A DNA stretch of 64,000 nt, from contig CM042085.1 of the NCBI GenBank assembly GCA_023512835.1, positions 40,572,189 through 40,636,188 of the forward strand, given 5' to 3'. A program made the translations under genes and the position numbers. This document shows positions 35,215 to 47,931 of the stretch, piece after piece (the stretch's first letter is position 1; every line of letters starts with the position of its first letter). The notes beneath the pieces are model-generated. The model ran no database searches. It saw only the letters and a list, made by a program, of their open reading frames with translations, and was not told the DNA's origin. Source of the stretch: Taxillus chinensis. Taxonomy: Eukaryota > Streptophyta > Magnoliopsida > Santalales > Loranthaceae.

Positions 35215-36370
35215 AAGATTAAGAGTTGAAGTGAGTGAGATGAGAAGCACACACAATGATCTTCTGGACAAAACTGGACAATTGAAAATGGCTAATAAAG
35301 ACATTGATAGGCTTGAGAAGGAACTAGCTGAAACCAAAGCTGAACCCTGGAGAAAGAAAAACAAATCGTAAGAAGTGGCAAGACTTCTGCTAAGATTGCG
35401 GCCCACTTTAGAACCACTCCGAGATGTTAAAGGTCTAGCCTTAGGTCTAGGTTTCTTAGAAGACCAAATAGCCAAGGCTCGGACTTACCTGTCGTGCGAA
35501 CCAAATGTCTTGCTGGCTTTGTTCTTCTTGGCGATGTACTCCTTGATTGTGGAAAGGAGGTACCATGGTTCTTAGTCCACCCAAACTAGTAACACCCGAA
35601 CTCAAAGATTAGGGTACTGTTGCATCTCGGGACGGTGATGCAGCCGTTGCTAGGATAAACTAAAAACTAAACCTATAGGAAACCCGTCCACTATATCCCA
35701 ATGCAAGGGTAAGGGTGTAGTAATTCGGAGATAGACACAAGCGGGTTTATTTTTACGTACGAGATCTGGTTCATCCAGCAAGGCTGTTTTCTCCACCTTA
35801 AGTTTGTCCTGGGTGGTAGAGTTAAGAATGGGCTAGGATATAAAGGAAAACCTAGGAAACATCTTAACACTCCACCAAACTTGTCATCTATCCCATCTCG
35901 TTAGGAAGCTGGACACCTTTAAATATCGTTGTAGATTCAATCCTGAGCATTTTAAGAATGAGGTTGTTAAAGAAATTAGGTTAGGCATTAATAAGTTAAA
36001 CATTTCGAAAGTCTACAATTTCATAACTTCGATGGGAAGAAGAAGAAGAAAACTAGACACACACAGGTTACCTCATTAAAGAACATAAAGCCTAAACTTT
36101 GTGAAGAAAACTGTCAAATCTGTACCTAATAAAGCTACCAAAGATGACAAATGAAAGAAAACGTGCGAGAAAGTCTAAAGGTCAATCCTGTTAACAAATC
36201 CAATGATGGATCACCTAAATTAGCATGGAAAGTTAAATCTGCTCCTTCTTATTGGAAACTGGGAATTGTCAGCTACAACTTTCACTTACCCAATGCCCAA
36301 TCTTAATTGGGCCCCCAAGACTTAGTTGCTCATTGTGCGAACAGTACTTGTGAAAGTAGCCACCGAAAAC
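35215..36370 (+). pseudogene. gag: S1 gag C-terminal region after D insertion
   Basis: The coiled coil resumes (MANKDIDRLEKELAE-like) near 35290-35350, then the DVKGLALGLGFLEDQIAKA stretch near 35423-35480 that is also in S2 and S3. After that it is low-complexity and broken, ending in the segment that leads to the protease. Many stops are present. It aligns with 54320-55440 of S2. Confidence 0.7.
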
Positions 36371-37980
36371 AAAAGATCAATTCCGGCCAAGTGGTATCTT
36401 GACGGTGCATGTTCTATGCACATGACAGATGATGCCTCTCTATTGAGTGAAGTAAGGGATGTTGCAGCTTCATCTGTCACTTGAGGACAACAAAAAGGGT
36501 AAGATTGTTGGTAAGGGTACTCTCTTTAATGGTTCTATTTCAATTGAATGTATCATTGTTCAAGGTTTTAAACATAACTTTGTTGAGCATAAGTCAATTA
36601 TGTGACAAGGGTTATGAAGTTTTGTTCACCAAACACACTCCGCACGTTATGGACCCTATCTCCAAAGAGGTGAAGCTAAATGGGCATAGACAAGGCAATG
36701 TCCACAAGTTGGTCTTTGGTAATGCTCAATCTGATGAACCAATTTGTTTTCTTTTCAAAGCTTCACCGACATTAGTTGGTTGTGGCACAAGAGATTTGGC
36801 CATTTAAACTTTAAGGCTATGTCTAAATCGGCATCTCTTGATTTGGTTGAGGGCTTACCCAAGCATGTTTATGAGAAAGAACACCCTTGCAGGGATTGTC
36901 AGCTCGTTAAGAGGTTAAACATTCCTTTAAGAGTGTAGATAAAACTTCAATCACACAACCACTTGAACTTCTACACATTGCCCTATGTGGACCAATCAAT
37001 GTATCCTCGTTATTTGGTGCACGATACTTTCTTGCAATAGTAGATGATTATACCAGGTACACATGGGTCATGTTTCTCAGAAAACAAACTGAAACATTTG
37101 AGAACCTTGTTGAACTCTTCAATTGGGTCACCAATGTTAAGTCTTTCTATTAAGTGCATTCGCATCCCGATCATGACAAGGAATTTGAATTTTTTTAACA
37201 TGTTAGAGTTTTGTACTCAACATGGTATGCAAAGATAATTTCTCAGCGCCAAGAACTCCACAACAAAATGGAGTGGCTAAAAGAAAGAATCGAGCATTCG
37301 TTGAAGCCATTTGGAACCATGTTAGCCAGGAGCTCGGTTCCCAAAATCCCTATGGGGTGAAGCGTTGCCATGCTTGTTATGTACAAAACAGAACTCTAAT
37401 TAACAAACAAGCCATGAAAACATCCTATGAGTTATGGAAGGGAAGGAGACCAAACATTGGTCACCTAAGGATCTTCGAGTGTACTTGCTATATTCTGAAT
37501 AATGGCAAGGATTACTTGAATAAGTTTGATGCCAAATCAAATGATGGATATCTTGTTGGATACTCCATGACTAGCAAGGCTTATCGTGTATTTAATAGAA
37601 GAACCAAAGTTGTTGAAGAGTCTATTCATGTTTCTTTACTTAGACTAACCATGGAATGCGAAAAGGAGACCCAAATGTAAATGAAGTGCGACATTGTCAT
37701 TGTAGAAGACCAAGACACCGATAATCCCACTACAACAGAAACATTGGAAGATACACCTGAACCTGATGAACAAAGAGGTGAACCGGTTCTTTGCGGAACC
37801 AAGTCAAAAATCAGCGAGAAAATCATGACGCTAACATTCAACCTATTCAAGCTCTTGCCACTTCTACTAGCCCAAGAACCTGACATTGAACAATTGGGCA
37901 TTCATCATGAAGAAAGAGAGGACCTTCCAAAGGCAAGAAGAAGGTTAAAGGACCACCCTTCCGAACGATCATAGGAGATC
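36371..37980 (+). pseudogene. pol: S1 protease and integrase
   Basis: The protease active site reads Tyr-Leu-Asp-Gly-Ala near 36396-36410 where related elements usually have Asp-Ser-Gly, followed by an HMTDDASLLSEV segment. The pre-integrase HHCC zinc finger is at about 36775-36905 (HKRFGH and CRDC). The integrase core begins near 36960. The first catalytic Asp, normally in LHIDLCGP, is Ala here, the second region (HPDHDKEF) is kept near 37160, and the Glu position before RKNR is Lys (37285), so two of three catalytic residues are changed. A 152-codon frame (37222-37680) covers the core C-terminal half. Stops occur in the middle. This copy is inactive. Confidence 0.85.
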
Positions 37981-39540
37981 CGGCTGCTCGAGTTAAAGCA
38001 AGGGCGGCCACCTCCATGAAAATCTTTATATGTGTTTCCTATCGCAAGTGGAGCCAAAATCGATTGATGATGCGGTTCAGGATCACCATTGGATTGATGC
38101 GATGCAAGAAGAATTAAATCAGTTCAAAAAGACAAGAAAGTATGGGAGTTGGTCAACGGCGAGATCAGGCAAGCCATTGGCGTGAATTGGATCTTCAAAA
38201 ACAAACTTGATGTTGATGGTGTTGTAATCGAAAACAAGGCCAGATTGGTTGCAAAAGGATACGGACAAGAAGAAGGAATCGACTATGATGAAACCTTTGC
38301 ACCGATTAGACTGGGAGGCCATCCCCGTGTTCTTAGCATATACGCATTCAAGGACTTCAAAGTTTATCAGATGGATGTCAAGAGTGCTTTCTTGAATGGA
38401 GACCTATAAAAAGAAGTCTATGTTGAACAACCACCTGAATTTCAAGAGCCAAACCAAGAGCACAAGGTATACAAACTAAAGAAGGCTCTATATGGACTAA
38501 ACAAGTCGCCGGAGCGTGGTATGAAACATTGTTAGAATTTCCGATCAAGAACAAGTTCGGAAAAGGCAAAATTGACCCCACGCTTGTTTCTCAAGGAAAG
38601 AAAAGGATCACCCTTGATAGTCCAAATTTATGTGGATGACATCATCTTCGGATCAAGGGACAAGAAGCAATGTGAAGACTTCTCCCATCTAATGAAAATG
38701 AATATGAAATGAGTATGATGGGAGAACTCTCATTCCTCCTTGGATTGGAGGTCAAGCGGTTGGAGGATGGGATTTTTATCGGTCAAACCAAATACACCAA
38801 GGAGATACTCAAGAAGTTTAAGATGACTGATGTGACTCACATTAAAACTCCCATTCCTACAAATGCCAAACTGGATATGGATGAAGCAGGCAAAGAAGTG
38901 GATATCTCGAATATAGGAGCATGATTGGATTCTTGCTTGTACGACAGCAAGCGGACCTGACATAATGTTTGCAACATGCATCTATGCCAGATACCAAGCT
39001 AATCCCAAGGAATCCCACTTGTCTCATGTGAAAAGGATTATGCGGTATCCGAAGGACCGAAAATTTGGGACTCGGTATCCAAGAGAGTCTGATTTCAAAC
39101 TCGAGAGGATATTCGGATGCAGACTTTGTCGGATGCGGGATTGATAGGAAGAGCACAAGTGGAACATGCCAACTTCTTGGCAACGAGACTTGTATCCTGG
39201 TTTAGAAAGCAGTCATCGTTTCAACCTCCATAGTGAAGCTGAATATATTTTCTGCGGGAAGTCTGTTGTGCTCGATCCAACTTTCGGACTATGGGTTTAC
39301 CCCTGAAGGTTGTGCCTCTGTATTGTGACAATACAAGCGCCATTGCAATCTCCAACAATCTGTTATGCATCCCAAAACCAAGCACATTGAGGTCAGACAT
39401 CACTTTATACGTGACCATATCTTTGAAGAAAGACATTTCCCTGGAATATATATCCACGATGACCAGCTTGCTGACATATTCACCAATCCATTGCAAGAAG
39501 CCAGGTTCATGAACTTCGACAAAACTTGGCATGTTAGATT
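37981..39540 (+). pseudogene. pol: S1 reverse transcriptase and RNase H
   Basis: RT starts near 38050 and has the copia palm motif Y-V-D-D at about 38630-38642 followed by IIFGS. The upstream [13 protein letters not shown] segment at 38370-38407 carries the first catalytic Asp and is followed by an in-frame stop (TAA for CAA). A 71-codon frame (38709-38924) covers MMGELSFLLGLEVK. RNase H lies at about 39100-39540, with SDADF and CDNTSAI-type segments and the KHIEVRHHFI stretch. There are several frame changes. The motifs and the coiled-coil Gag favour the Maximus/SIRE clade, but Tork-like cannot be excluded by eye. Confidence 0.87.
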
Positions 39541-39922
39541 TAAATTCCTAAGTCTCACGAGATGTCTTGTATTTTATTTCAACCTAATTACCTGTGCATG
39601 AACATAAGTATGACACCGTTAATGACTCTTTATGTCTCCATGAAAATTAGTAGTGTCTAAGTGTGATTCATGCATGTCTACTACGAGAAATTGAGAAATC
39701 ACATGGATGAAACTTGCCGCCTCTGAACCTGGTTCAAGTCTTTTGTGCAACCTTGTCATGAATCCTCAAGTCTTGAGTGAAATGAGTGCAATTCCTTTAT
39801 GTTTAAATTAAATGATATTCTTATTACTTGTCATTTTCATTCCGAGCGAATATCACATGTGTGGCATTGCATTCATTAACTAGCAGAACCTTGTTGTATC
39901 TCACGGTCTTGTTGGCTTGCAC
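39541..39922 (+). other. S1 3' tail, first part
   Basis: Non-coding sequence after the RNase H end, cut by A2 at TGCAC (39918-39922). I see no envelope-like frame and no LTR start. Confidence 0.6.
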
Positions 39923-40497
39923 TGTAAGGACCCGTACCTTGAGTTAGTCACGATTAGTCACGCTTTGCCTTCCGAGTAGAGTTTTTCTAGATTTTGACCT
40001 AGTGAATGGGCTCAAATGAATTCACGTGCAAAAGGAAAGATGCTTAGAATGATGTCCTCTATCTACCACAGAAGTTTCAGGCCAAACGGACGTGTATGTG
40101 AGGTGCACGTGATATGGGTCCAATTCACGTGCAAGTGTGGTTGTCTTCTAAATGATGCAAGGAGGCTAGGGGTGAAGTTTGAGAGCATTTGGAGTCCATT
40201 TGGAGTTGCACGTGAATTGGGAATTCACGTGCAAATTGGCGTGCGGCCATATTTTTGCATGGTTCCCTTGGTTTTGACATTCTAATGATCTTTCTCCAAA
40301 GGACCATGCTGAAATTCCAGTATTTTGGCTTATATGGGTGCGGAAAGGTGCTAACTTGTGTGATCAAAACTACGTCGTTTTGATCCTGGGGTTTACTTAA
40401 TCAAAACTACGTCGTTTTGATGTGGGTAGTGTCATATATAATGAGGGCTTGAGTTTGAGTTTAGGGTTCTTGTGTCCCTTTGCTTGCAGCTTCTTGC

Positions 40498-40552
<55 letters not shown>

Positions 40553-41909
40553 CTCCAGGCGAGTTGCCGTGGTGGTTCGCGTCGTTGGGAGTCGTCTAGC
40601 GTGGAGGTTAGGACAAAAGCCTGAGGTAGGGATTCATGTCCTTCCAAACTCTCCTCTGTTTTTAGGATATTCACCTATATATATATATGTAAATCCATAT
40701 AGGTGTGATCTCCTATATGGATGTTGGCCTTGGTGGCATGTTGCTTGATTTGATGTTGAATTTGGCCTGAGGATTTTTCGGGTTTGTTTATGCACACTAT
40801 GTGTTTGATGAAATGTCTAAGAGTCCCCACGTATGTGTTTGATAAAATGTCCTGTGAGGCCTGCATGCCATGTATTCAATATAATGCCTGTGAGACCTTG
40901 TATATGAGTGCTTGATGATATACTTGTGATTGGTGTGTACCGTGTTTGATTTGTATTTGATTTTTAGCCTATGAGGCTGATGTGTGTGATTGGTATCCGA
41001 CCATGTTGGTCCTTCGAGATAAAGTGTAAATCTTGTCTGAGTTTACATGTTGAGATGTAATCTTATCTTTGTTCGTTGATCTGTTTGAGGCCGAGGTGAG
41101 ATATGGGCCGGGCACAATATTGGACCCCTTTGAGATTTGGCCAGGACGTGGTCCCGAGTCTCGGTGTAGCACTCACGACGGTGGGCTAAGTCTACACCCA
41201 TTCCCCGAGGGTAGATATGGCGCCCGAGGAGGTGGTTGACCATATCGACTCGGGTGGAAAATGTTGCATTGGTGTCCATGCAACATTCGCCTGAATGTGG
41301 TATGTCATGTCGCCGTGGTGGCGGGGTGTCCTGTCGCCCTTGGGGCGTGGTTTCGGGTAAAGAGTGTTTCTTGGGTGATGTTTGCTGCGTTAGCCTTAGG
41401 CCACACGAGCACAAGCATACACATATCATGCATGTTGTCAAATGGACGGGTCGGGGAGACGGGATCCCTTCTCGAGGCGTGGTTTGCTCACCCCCTCCTA
41501 TAAACCTGTTCTTTTGCGGGGTTTAGCGAGCGGTAGGTGAAGGCTGAGGAGCTAGGCCCCTGAGGTTGAAAGCTTTATATTATTTCCTTTGTTGTACTCT
41601 GGTTTTATGTGTTTGGATTTTGGTTTGGTTTTATTGATGGCTTCATAGGGGTTTTCCCGATTGGGTTGTAATGAACATTTAGTCTTTGAAATGAAATAAA
41701 ATGAGATGTTGTTATTCAATTTGTGTTTGTGTGCATGGTTTGGGAACAGGAGCATGCCCCTTGGCATGTTAGCTTGATTGTGCGGGTTTGGGGACAGAGA
41801 CCCGTGCTAGAAGTCCTTTTAAGGTGCTTGCACCAACCCCTTGTCCCTTCGGGTGCGGGCATGGGCAATCCTTACTCATTTCCAAGTGGAAGGAAATTGG
41901 GGCGTGACA
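39923..41909 (+). repeat. 5' LTR of A2
   Basis: It is 1987 bp, TGTAAGGACCCG to GGGGCGTGACA. The U3 hairpin is at 40206-40234, palindromes at 40363-40384 and 40400-40421, a TATATAAT box near 40435-40442 and a long GA microsatellite at 40500-40549. Confidence 0.95.
40363..40442 (+). promoter_or_regulatory. Promoter of A2 5' LTR
   Basis: Paired CAAAACTACGTCGTTTTG palindromes lie 37 bp apart and are followed by a TATA box. This is the LTR that would drive A2. Confidence 0.68.
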
Positions 41910-41912
41910 ATA

Positions 41913-41923
41913 TGGTATCGAGC
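41913..41923 (+). promoter_or_regulatory. Primer-binding site of A2
   Basis: TGGTATCGAGC starts 3 bases after the LTR. It is one base shorter than the canonical initiator-Met complement. Confidence 0.85.
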
Positions 41924-42352
41924 GATAGTTCATGGTCTAGTGGACCTAGGATAGTGGGGAGGCCCTGGCCGTTCGAGACTCTTGGGAGGCGATATAGGAC
42001 ACACCTGATCAACGTGGTCCTATCTGGTTTTCTGGGGGTGTACTCGGGGGTAGTTAGACCAAGGAGTAGGGCACTTGCATTTGGGTTGAGGGTGCATACA
42101 TGCATTGGCATTAGAGCACTAGTTTAATTTCAAAGATGAGCATTGTGATTGGACATGCTATGTTGCTGAAACTTGTTCTTTGAAATTCGGTGATTTTGTT
42201 GAGACTTGTTGCTATGAATTGCTGCTGTGTACTTGTGATTTTCCTGTGTGTTTAAATGTAAAATGTTGCTTGAGTACCTCATGGCCCATGGGGATGAGGG
42301 TGTGTAGAGCTTGAGAGAAGCCGATCCTAGTTTGGTTTAAATTATGTAGACG

Positions 42353-43650
42353 ATGCCTCCTAGGAAAGTAACTCGAGCTACTCCAGTTGTAGAAGATGAA
42401 TCTTCGCCCTTTGCCGGAGAGGGAAGAGGACGGCGTGTAGAGGCGATGATCCCCTGGAGGCGGATCATGGCCCAAGTCCGGGCCCTAAGTGAGAACGTGC
42501 AAGGCATGCGTGAGGACCTCAGGGGAGAGATCCTAAACGAGGTGCGTCGGGAGATGATGGCACGACAGGCGGTGCCACCCCTCCACCCCGTGAGGCAACC
42601 TCCGTGTAGGCGGGGAAGTGCCGGTGAGGCGGGAAGAGGGAGACGTGTTGGCCAGCGATTCCGAAAGGAACACCCACCAAGGTTCAAGGGAGGAGCTGAA
42701 CCTCTAGGAGCAGAGCACCGGCTGCGGCGGATCGAGCATGTGTTCTCCTTTCTTCGACCCCGGAGGAAGACAAAGTGAGACTAGCAGTCCGGCGATTGGA
42801 GGAGGAAGCCTTGGAATGGTGGCTTAGCATCTCGGAAGCCGGGATATGGAGACCATGGCCTGGAATGAGTTCCTCCAGTTGTTCCATGAGGAGTTCTTTC
42901 CGAGTCATTGCGGTGGCGAAGCGGGAGGAGTTCGGCCGGCAGGCGAGGATCGCGCCGTAGCGAGTATGAGCGAGATTTTCGGGGGCTGAGTCGGTTTGCT
43001 CCGGAAGCAATATCAAGGGAGGACCTAGGCCCATAAGTTTACCATGGGTCTCCAACCTGCCCCGAAGCAAAGGGTGGAGATGCCGGACCGAAGACCTATG
43101 TTTGAAGTCGTGGACACCGCCAAGATTGTTGAGAGAGGATTAGAGGAGGGAAGACAGGCTCACCAGGAGCGGATGGGGCAGAGCGCGCGCGACAAGCACG
43201 GTGATACCAAGAGGCGAAGGTTGAGTCCGGGAGTGGGACTTTTCCCAAGGATGGGGGCCAAGCTTCAATGGCTCCGCCCGGATCCCGTTACTTTGGAGGA
43301 CAGGAGTGTCGCTGGAACTTCCCAAGCGGGTGTACCTGTTGTGGCCTGTCGGGGCACGTCAAACGTGAGTGCCCCAAGCAACGCCTTGACGTGTCGCAGT
43401 TGTGGGAAGGTGGGACACATCGGCAAGGTGTGTTTCAAGCAAGGGGAACAGCCGGGGAGCTGGAAGCTTAGCACAAGGGAGCAAGGGTGGGACCCAATTC
43501 CAGGCCCCGCCCCTAAGCCAAGACATTCGTGGCGAGGCCGGTCGGGCGTTCCGGTCACACTAGGCCACGGGGGAGAGGCAACCACAAGGAGGATCGGAGG
43601 GGCGTCCCAGTGGACTGAGCAGGAGCAAAGGGAAGGCAAGTGAGGCCGGT
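42353..43650 (+). pseudogene. gag: A2 gag
   Basis: It starts at the ATG at 42353 (Met-Pro-Pro-Arg-Lys), and a 141-codon frame runs to 42778. The capsid core (ALEWW) is at 42805-42825. Both zinc knuckles are complete at the DNA level: the first at about 43334-43375 (CTCCGLSGHVKREC) and the second at about 43391-43432 (CRSCGKVGHIGKVC), but they lie in different frames because of an indel between them. The 199-codon frame 43044-43643 contains the second knuckle. The protein would assemble the particle and bind RNA. Confidence 0.87.
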
Positions 43651-43679
43651 GGTGGGGCAAGCCAAGGCGAGTGTTCGCG

Positions 43680-44110
43680 CACCTCGAACACCGGCTGAAA
43701 TGGAGGATTTACCATCACCCTCCGAGGAAGGTGGAGCTGGACCTTCGGTGGTTCGAGGTACTTTTCTAATATCCTGATTGTTCTTCTGCATTGTTTGATA
43801 CCGGAGCTTCGTGCTCCCTGATTGCTAAGTCCTTGGTGGAGAGCCTTGGACTTGATTGTGTGGAGGCCGATAGACCTCGAGGGTCGAGTCCCCAATGGGA
43901 GGAGTGGAGTTGATCCACCAAATGTGTCGAGAGTGTGCGCTTTACGATAGGAGAGGTTGACCTCTCATTTGATTTGTACGTAATGCCCATGAGGACCTTT
44001 AGTTTGATTCCGGGGATGGATGGTTGATGGCCTTTCAGGCTAAGATTGATCGCTATAGGCGGCAGTATCGTTACTACACCCACGGTCTTCCCGTATCCTA
44101 GTGGGTGAAT
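43680..44110 (+). pseudogene. pol: A2 aspartic protease region
   Basis: The Asp-Thr-Gly-Ala-Ser active site is at 43797-43811. The GMDGW-like linker is near 44015-44035. Frame changes on both sides break the domain. Its position between gag and RT is as in A1. Confidence 0.82.
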
Positions 44111-44299
44111 GGGATAGGGATCTTTGGGAGAGCTGGACCGACGAGGGAGCTATGGGGCAATATTACCCATGGAGCTTGCCACCCTAACCTTTGAGGAGGA
44201 AGGTAACTTGGAGAAAAGGGTGTGGCCAGATGTAGTCGAGAATTTCCAGGATGTCTTTCCGGGGAGTTGTTGGAGTTGCCTCCACACGAAGTGTCGAGT

Positions 44300-45590
44300 T
44301 CACGATTGAACTGTTGCCAGGGGGTGGGACCCATCTCACTAGTAGCATACCGGATGGGACCTGCTGAGTTGCGGGAGCTTGAGGCAGATAAAGGAACCCG
44401 GGGAGATAAAGGTTTTATCCGTCCTAGTACCTCACCATGGGGTGCACCGGTCTTGTTTGCTAAGAAGGCTGATGGTTCGTTGCGACTTTGCATTGATTAT
44501 CGGAAAGCTGAATCAATAACGGTGAGAACAAGTACCCTTTGCCGCGGATTGATGACTTATTCGACCAGGCGAGTGGAGCACGGTGGTTCTCAAAAATCGA
44601 TCTGCGTTCGGGATATCACCAATTGAGGGTCGGGGAGCGAGGACATCCCTAAGACGGCGTTCAAGTGTGCAGTACGGACACCATGAGTGGTTAGTGATGC
44701 CTTTTGGGCTCACGAACGCACTTTTTGTGTTCATGCATCTAATGAATCAGGTATTTGCCCCATACCTGGATTCCTTCGTGGTGGTATTCATTGACGACAT
44801 CCTTGTGTACTCCAAAACCCAAGCTGAGCATGAGGAGCACTTGGCCGTGGTGCTACGGGCACTACGAGATCATCACTTGTATGCTAAATTTAGCAAGTGT
44901 GACTTCCGGATGCGAGAGGTGCATTTTCTTGGGCATGTAGTATCTGCCGAAGGAGTTAGAGTGGACCTACCAAGATTGAGTCCGTAGCATCTTGGAAGAG
45001 GCCCACAAATGTTTTTGAGATCCGGAGTTTCTTGGGTGCGCGGGGTATTACCGGCGTTTTGTGGAAGGGTTTTCTCGGTTGGCGGCACCTATGACGGCTC
45101 TTACACGGAAGGGAGCCAAATTCGAGTGGACGGACAAGTGCCGGCAGGCATTCGAGGAGTTGAAGACTCGCTAACTCTGCACCGGTGTTGAGTCTACCGC
45201 AGGAGGGGAGTGCCATTCGAGGTGTATTGTGATGCGTCTCGCGTTGGACTGGGGTGTGTTCTGATGCAAGAGCCAAGTCATAGCATATGGCTCGCGACAG
45301 TGAAGTCCCATGAGCAAAACTACCCAACACACGACCCGGAGTTAGCAGCGATTATTTTTGCCCTGAAGTCTTGGCGACATTACCTTGGGAGAGAAATTTG
45401 TGGTATATACCGACCACAAAAGCCTACGAGATATCTTCACCCAGAGAGACCTAAATTTGCGCCAACGGAGGTGGGTCGAGTACTGCAAATGTTTGACTTC
45501 ACGCTCTCCTGCACGCCCGAAAGGGAAATTTAGTAGCCGACGCGCTAAGTAGAAAGGGAAAAGCTGAGGTTTCCATGAGAGAATGGAAAA
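44300..45590 (+). pseudogene. pol: A2 reverse transcriptase and RNase H
   Basis: A 134-codon frame (44222-44626) covers the fingers, with [20 protein letters not shown] and LCIDYRK. Another (44583-44987) covers the palm, with FIDD at 44787-44798 and [12 protein letters not shown]. RNase H (45210-45500) begins FEVYCDAS with its first Asp, and HYL..YRPQK replaces the usual YTDHKS by frame change near 45390. The enzyme would synthesise cDNA inside the particle. At least four frame changes are present. Confidence 0.9.
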
Positions 45591-45789
45591 TGATGGAGCA
45601 ATTGGCGGTGCTTGGTGCAACCTTTCAGCGGTGATGGAGCTATCCCGTGTCCTCTCACTGTGATACCAGGTTGTATCGACGTGTCCGTGAGGGACAGTTA
45701 GGCGACATGGATCGTGGAGGTGATCCGGGCCCAGATAGAGGCCGGAGAGCCGTGCGAGGACCGGACGAGAAGGAGTTGAGCATGAGCTG

Positions 45790-47095
45790 AAATTTCGAGG
45801 GCGTACGATAGTACCACCTCCCTTGCGTGAGGATGTCTTGAGGAATTTCATCATTCCCGTTTGGCTGTACATCCAGGAGGAACTAAGATGTATCATGCCG
45901 TTCGCGCCTGATTACGGTGGCCGGGGCTGAAACGGAGTGTAGCGAGTTTGTTTTCAGGTGCCTTACCGTCGCCAAGTGAAGGCATAACACCAACGACCCG
46001 GGTCAATTGCGGCCTTTTACTGGTAGCCGAGTGGAAGTGGGAGCATGTTACCATGGACTTCGTGACGGGACTTCCTACAACTTCGGGAGAAAGGACATGA
46101 TTTGGGTCATAGTGGACCGCTTAACTAAGTCAGCCCATTTCTTGGCAATTCGAGAGCGCGACTCATCGGCACGTTAAGCCGGTTGTATGTTGATGAAATT
46201 GTCCGCTTGCACGGAGTACCCTTGTCTATTGTTTCAGAGCAGGATGCGCGGTTTACATCCCGGTTTTGGGGAGGTCTGCAGAAGCATTGGGAACCCGACT
46301 TAATTTGAGTACCGCATTCCATCCCGAGACTGATGGTCAGTCCGAGAGGACCATTCAAACATTGGAAGACTTGTTGAGGGCTTGTGTACTCGATTTTTGG
46401 AGGATCATGGGCTTCCCACCTTCCTCTTGGGTGGAGTTTGCCTATAATAACGGTTACCGTCTTCGATTGGGATGGCCCGTTTGAGGCATTGTATGGCCGA
46501 CCGTGTCGGTCTCCATTATGTTGGGCGAGAAGCGGAGAGGCGGCTATGTTAGGACCCCAATTGGTCCAGGAGGCTACGGCAAAAGTTCAAGTGATTCGCG
46601 GCAACGCTTTCTGACCCAGAGCAGACGAAGTCTTATGCGAGATCACCGACGCCGACCGTTGGAGTTTTTGGTGGGAGACCACGTATTCCTTCGTGTTTCT
46701 CCACGGAGAGGGCATAAGAGATTTGGGACTGGGTCCAAGTTGTCCCCTCGGTACATTGGACCGTTCGAGATTTTGAGCGAGTTGGACTGTTGCTTATAGG
46801 TTGGCATTACCACCTAGTTTGAGCGAGTTCATAATGTTTTCCATGTATCCCAGTTGCGGAAATATCATCCAGATCCCACACACGTGCTAGATTGGGGTAC
46901 CCTGGATCTTGGAGAGGATGTGTACAGTTGTCGAGGCCCCCATCCGTATTGTAGATAGGCGCGAGAGGCAGCTGAGGTAAGACTATTCCGTTGGTTCGGT
47001 GTTGTGGCAACACCAGGGTGGAGGAAGAGACCTGGGAACGTGAGACCGAGATGCGTGCTCATTATCCTAACTGCTCGAGGACGCAACAACTACGA
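45790..47095 (+). pseudogene. pol: A2 integrase and chromodomain
   Basis: The zinc-binding part lies at about 45840-45970. The core entry DFVTGLP is near 46055 and [10 protein letters not shown] near 46112. The second Asp region, with [11 protein letters not shown], is at about 46232-46268, and [23 protein letters not shown] at about 46319-46390 lies in one 72-codon frame. The GPFEIL and HNVFHVS segments (46755-46860) lead to the chromodomain, whose end (47030-47095) has lost the stop found in A1. Several frame changes are present. Confidence 0.88.
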
Positions 47096-47315
47096 AGGAG
47101 GGGAGGAGGGCAAGCATCAAACTTCAACATAATCAGGTACTTGCCCAACTAGTTATGACCATATGGAGTGTATAAATGTGTGAAATAATTTGTGATTTGT
47201 TGTGTATTAATTTATCTTTGTGCTAGAGGGTGTTAGAGGCCTATGCTTTGGTTGTGATTGTTTTCTTTCATTCCACCTTTTCTTTTCGAGGACGAAAAGT
47301 CTTAAGGGGAGAGGA
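47096..47315 (+). promoter_or_regulatory. A2 polypurine region, two modules
   Basis: Upstream purine run AAGGAGGGGAGGAGGG near 47094-47110; then hairpin CTTTTCG-AGGA-CGAAAAG (about 47282-47299) and the LTR-abutting tract AAGGGGAGAGGA at 47304-47315. The layout is the same as in A1. Confidence 0.78.
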
Positions 47316-47880
47316 TGTAAGGACCCGTACCTTGAGTTAGTCACGATTAGTCACGGTTTTGCCTTCCGAGTAGAGTTTTTCTAGATTTTGACCTAGTGAA
47401 TGGGCTCAAATGAATTCACGTGCAAAAGGAAAGATGCCTAGAATGATGTCCTCTATCTACCACGAAGTTTCCAGGCCAAACGGACGTGTATGTGAGGTGC
47501 ACGTGATATGGGTCCAATTCACGTGCAAGTGTGGTTGTCTTCAAATGATGCAAGGAGGCTAGGGGTGAAGTTTGAGAGCATTTGGAGTCCATTTGGGTTG
47601 CACGTGAATTGGGAATTCACGTGCAAATTGGCGTGCGACCATATTTTTTGCATGGTTCCCTTGGTTTTGACATTCTAATGATCTTTCTCCAAAGGACCAT
47701 GCTGAAATTCCGGTATTTTGGCCTATATGGGTGCGGAAAGGTGCTAACTTGTGTGATCAAAACTACGTCGTTTTGATCCTGGGTTTACTTAATCAAAACT
47801 ACGTCGTTTTGATGTGGGTAGTGTCTATATAATGAGGGCTTGAGTTTGAGTTTAGGGTTCTTGTGTCCCTTTGCTGCAGC

Positions 47881-47931
<51 letters not shown>

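Noticed and set aside
40500..40549. GA/CT microsatellites as functional elements (also 174-196, 7581-7603, 29858-29884, 47883-47928, 63706-63726)
   Set aside because: They occupy the same leader position in each LTR and vary in length as expected for simple repeats; a role is possible but nothing in the sequence shows it.
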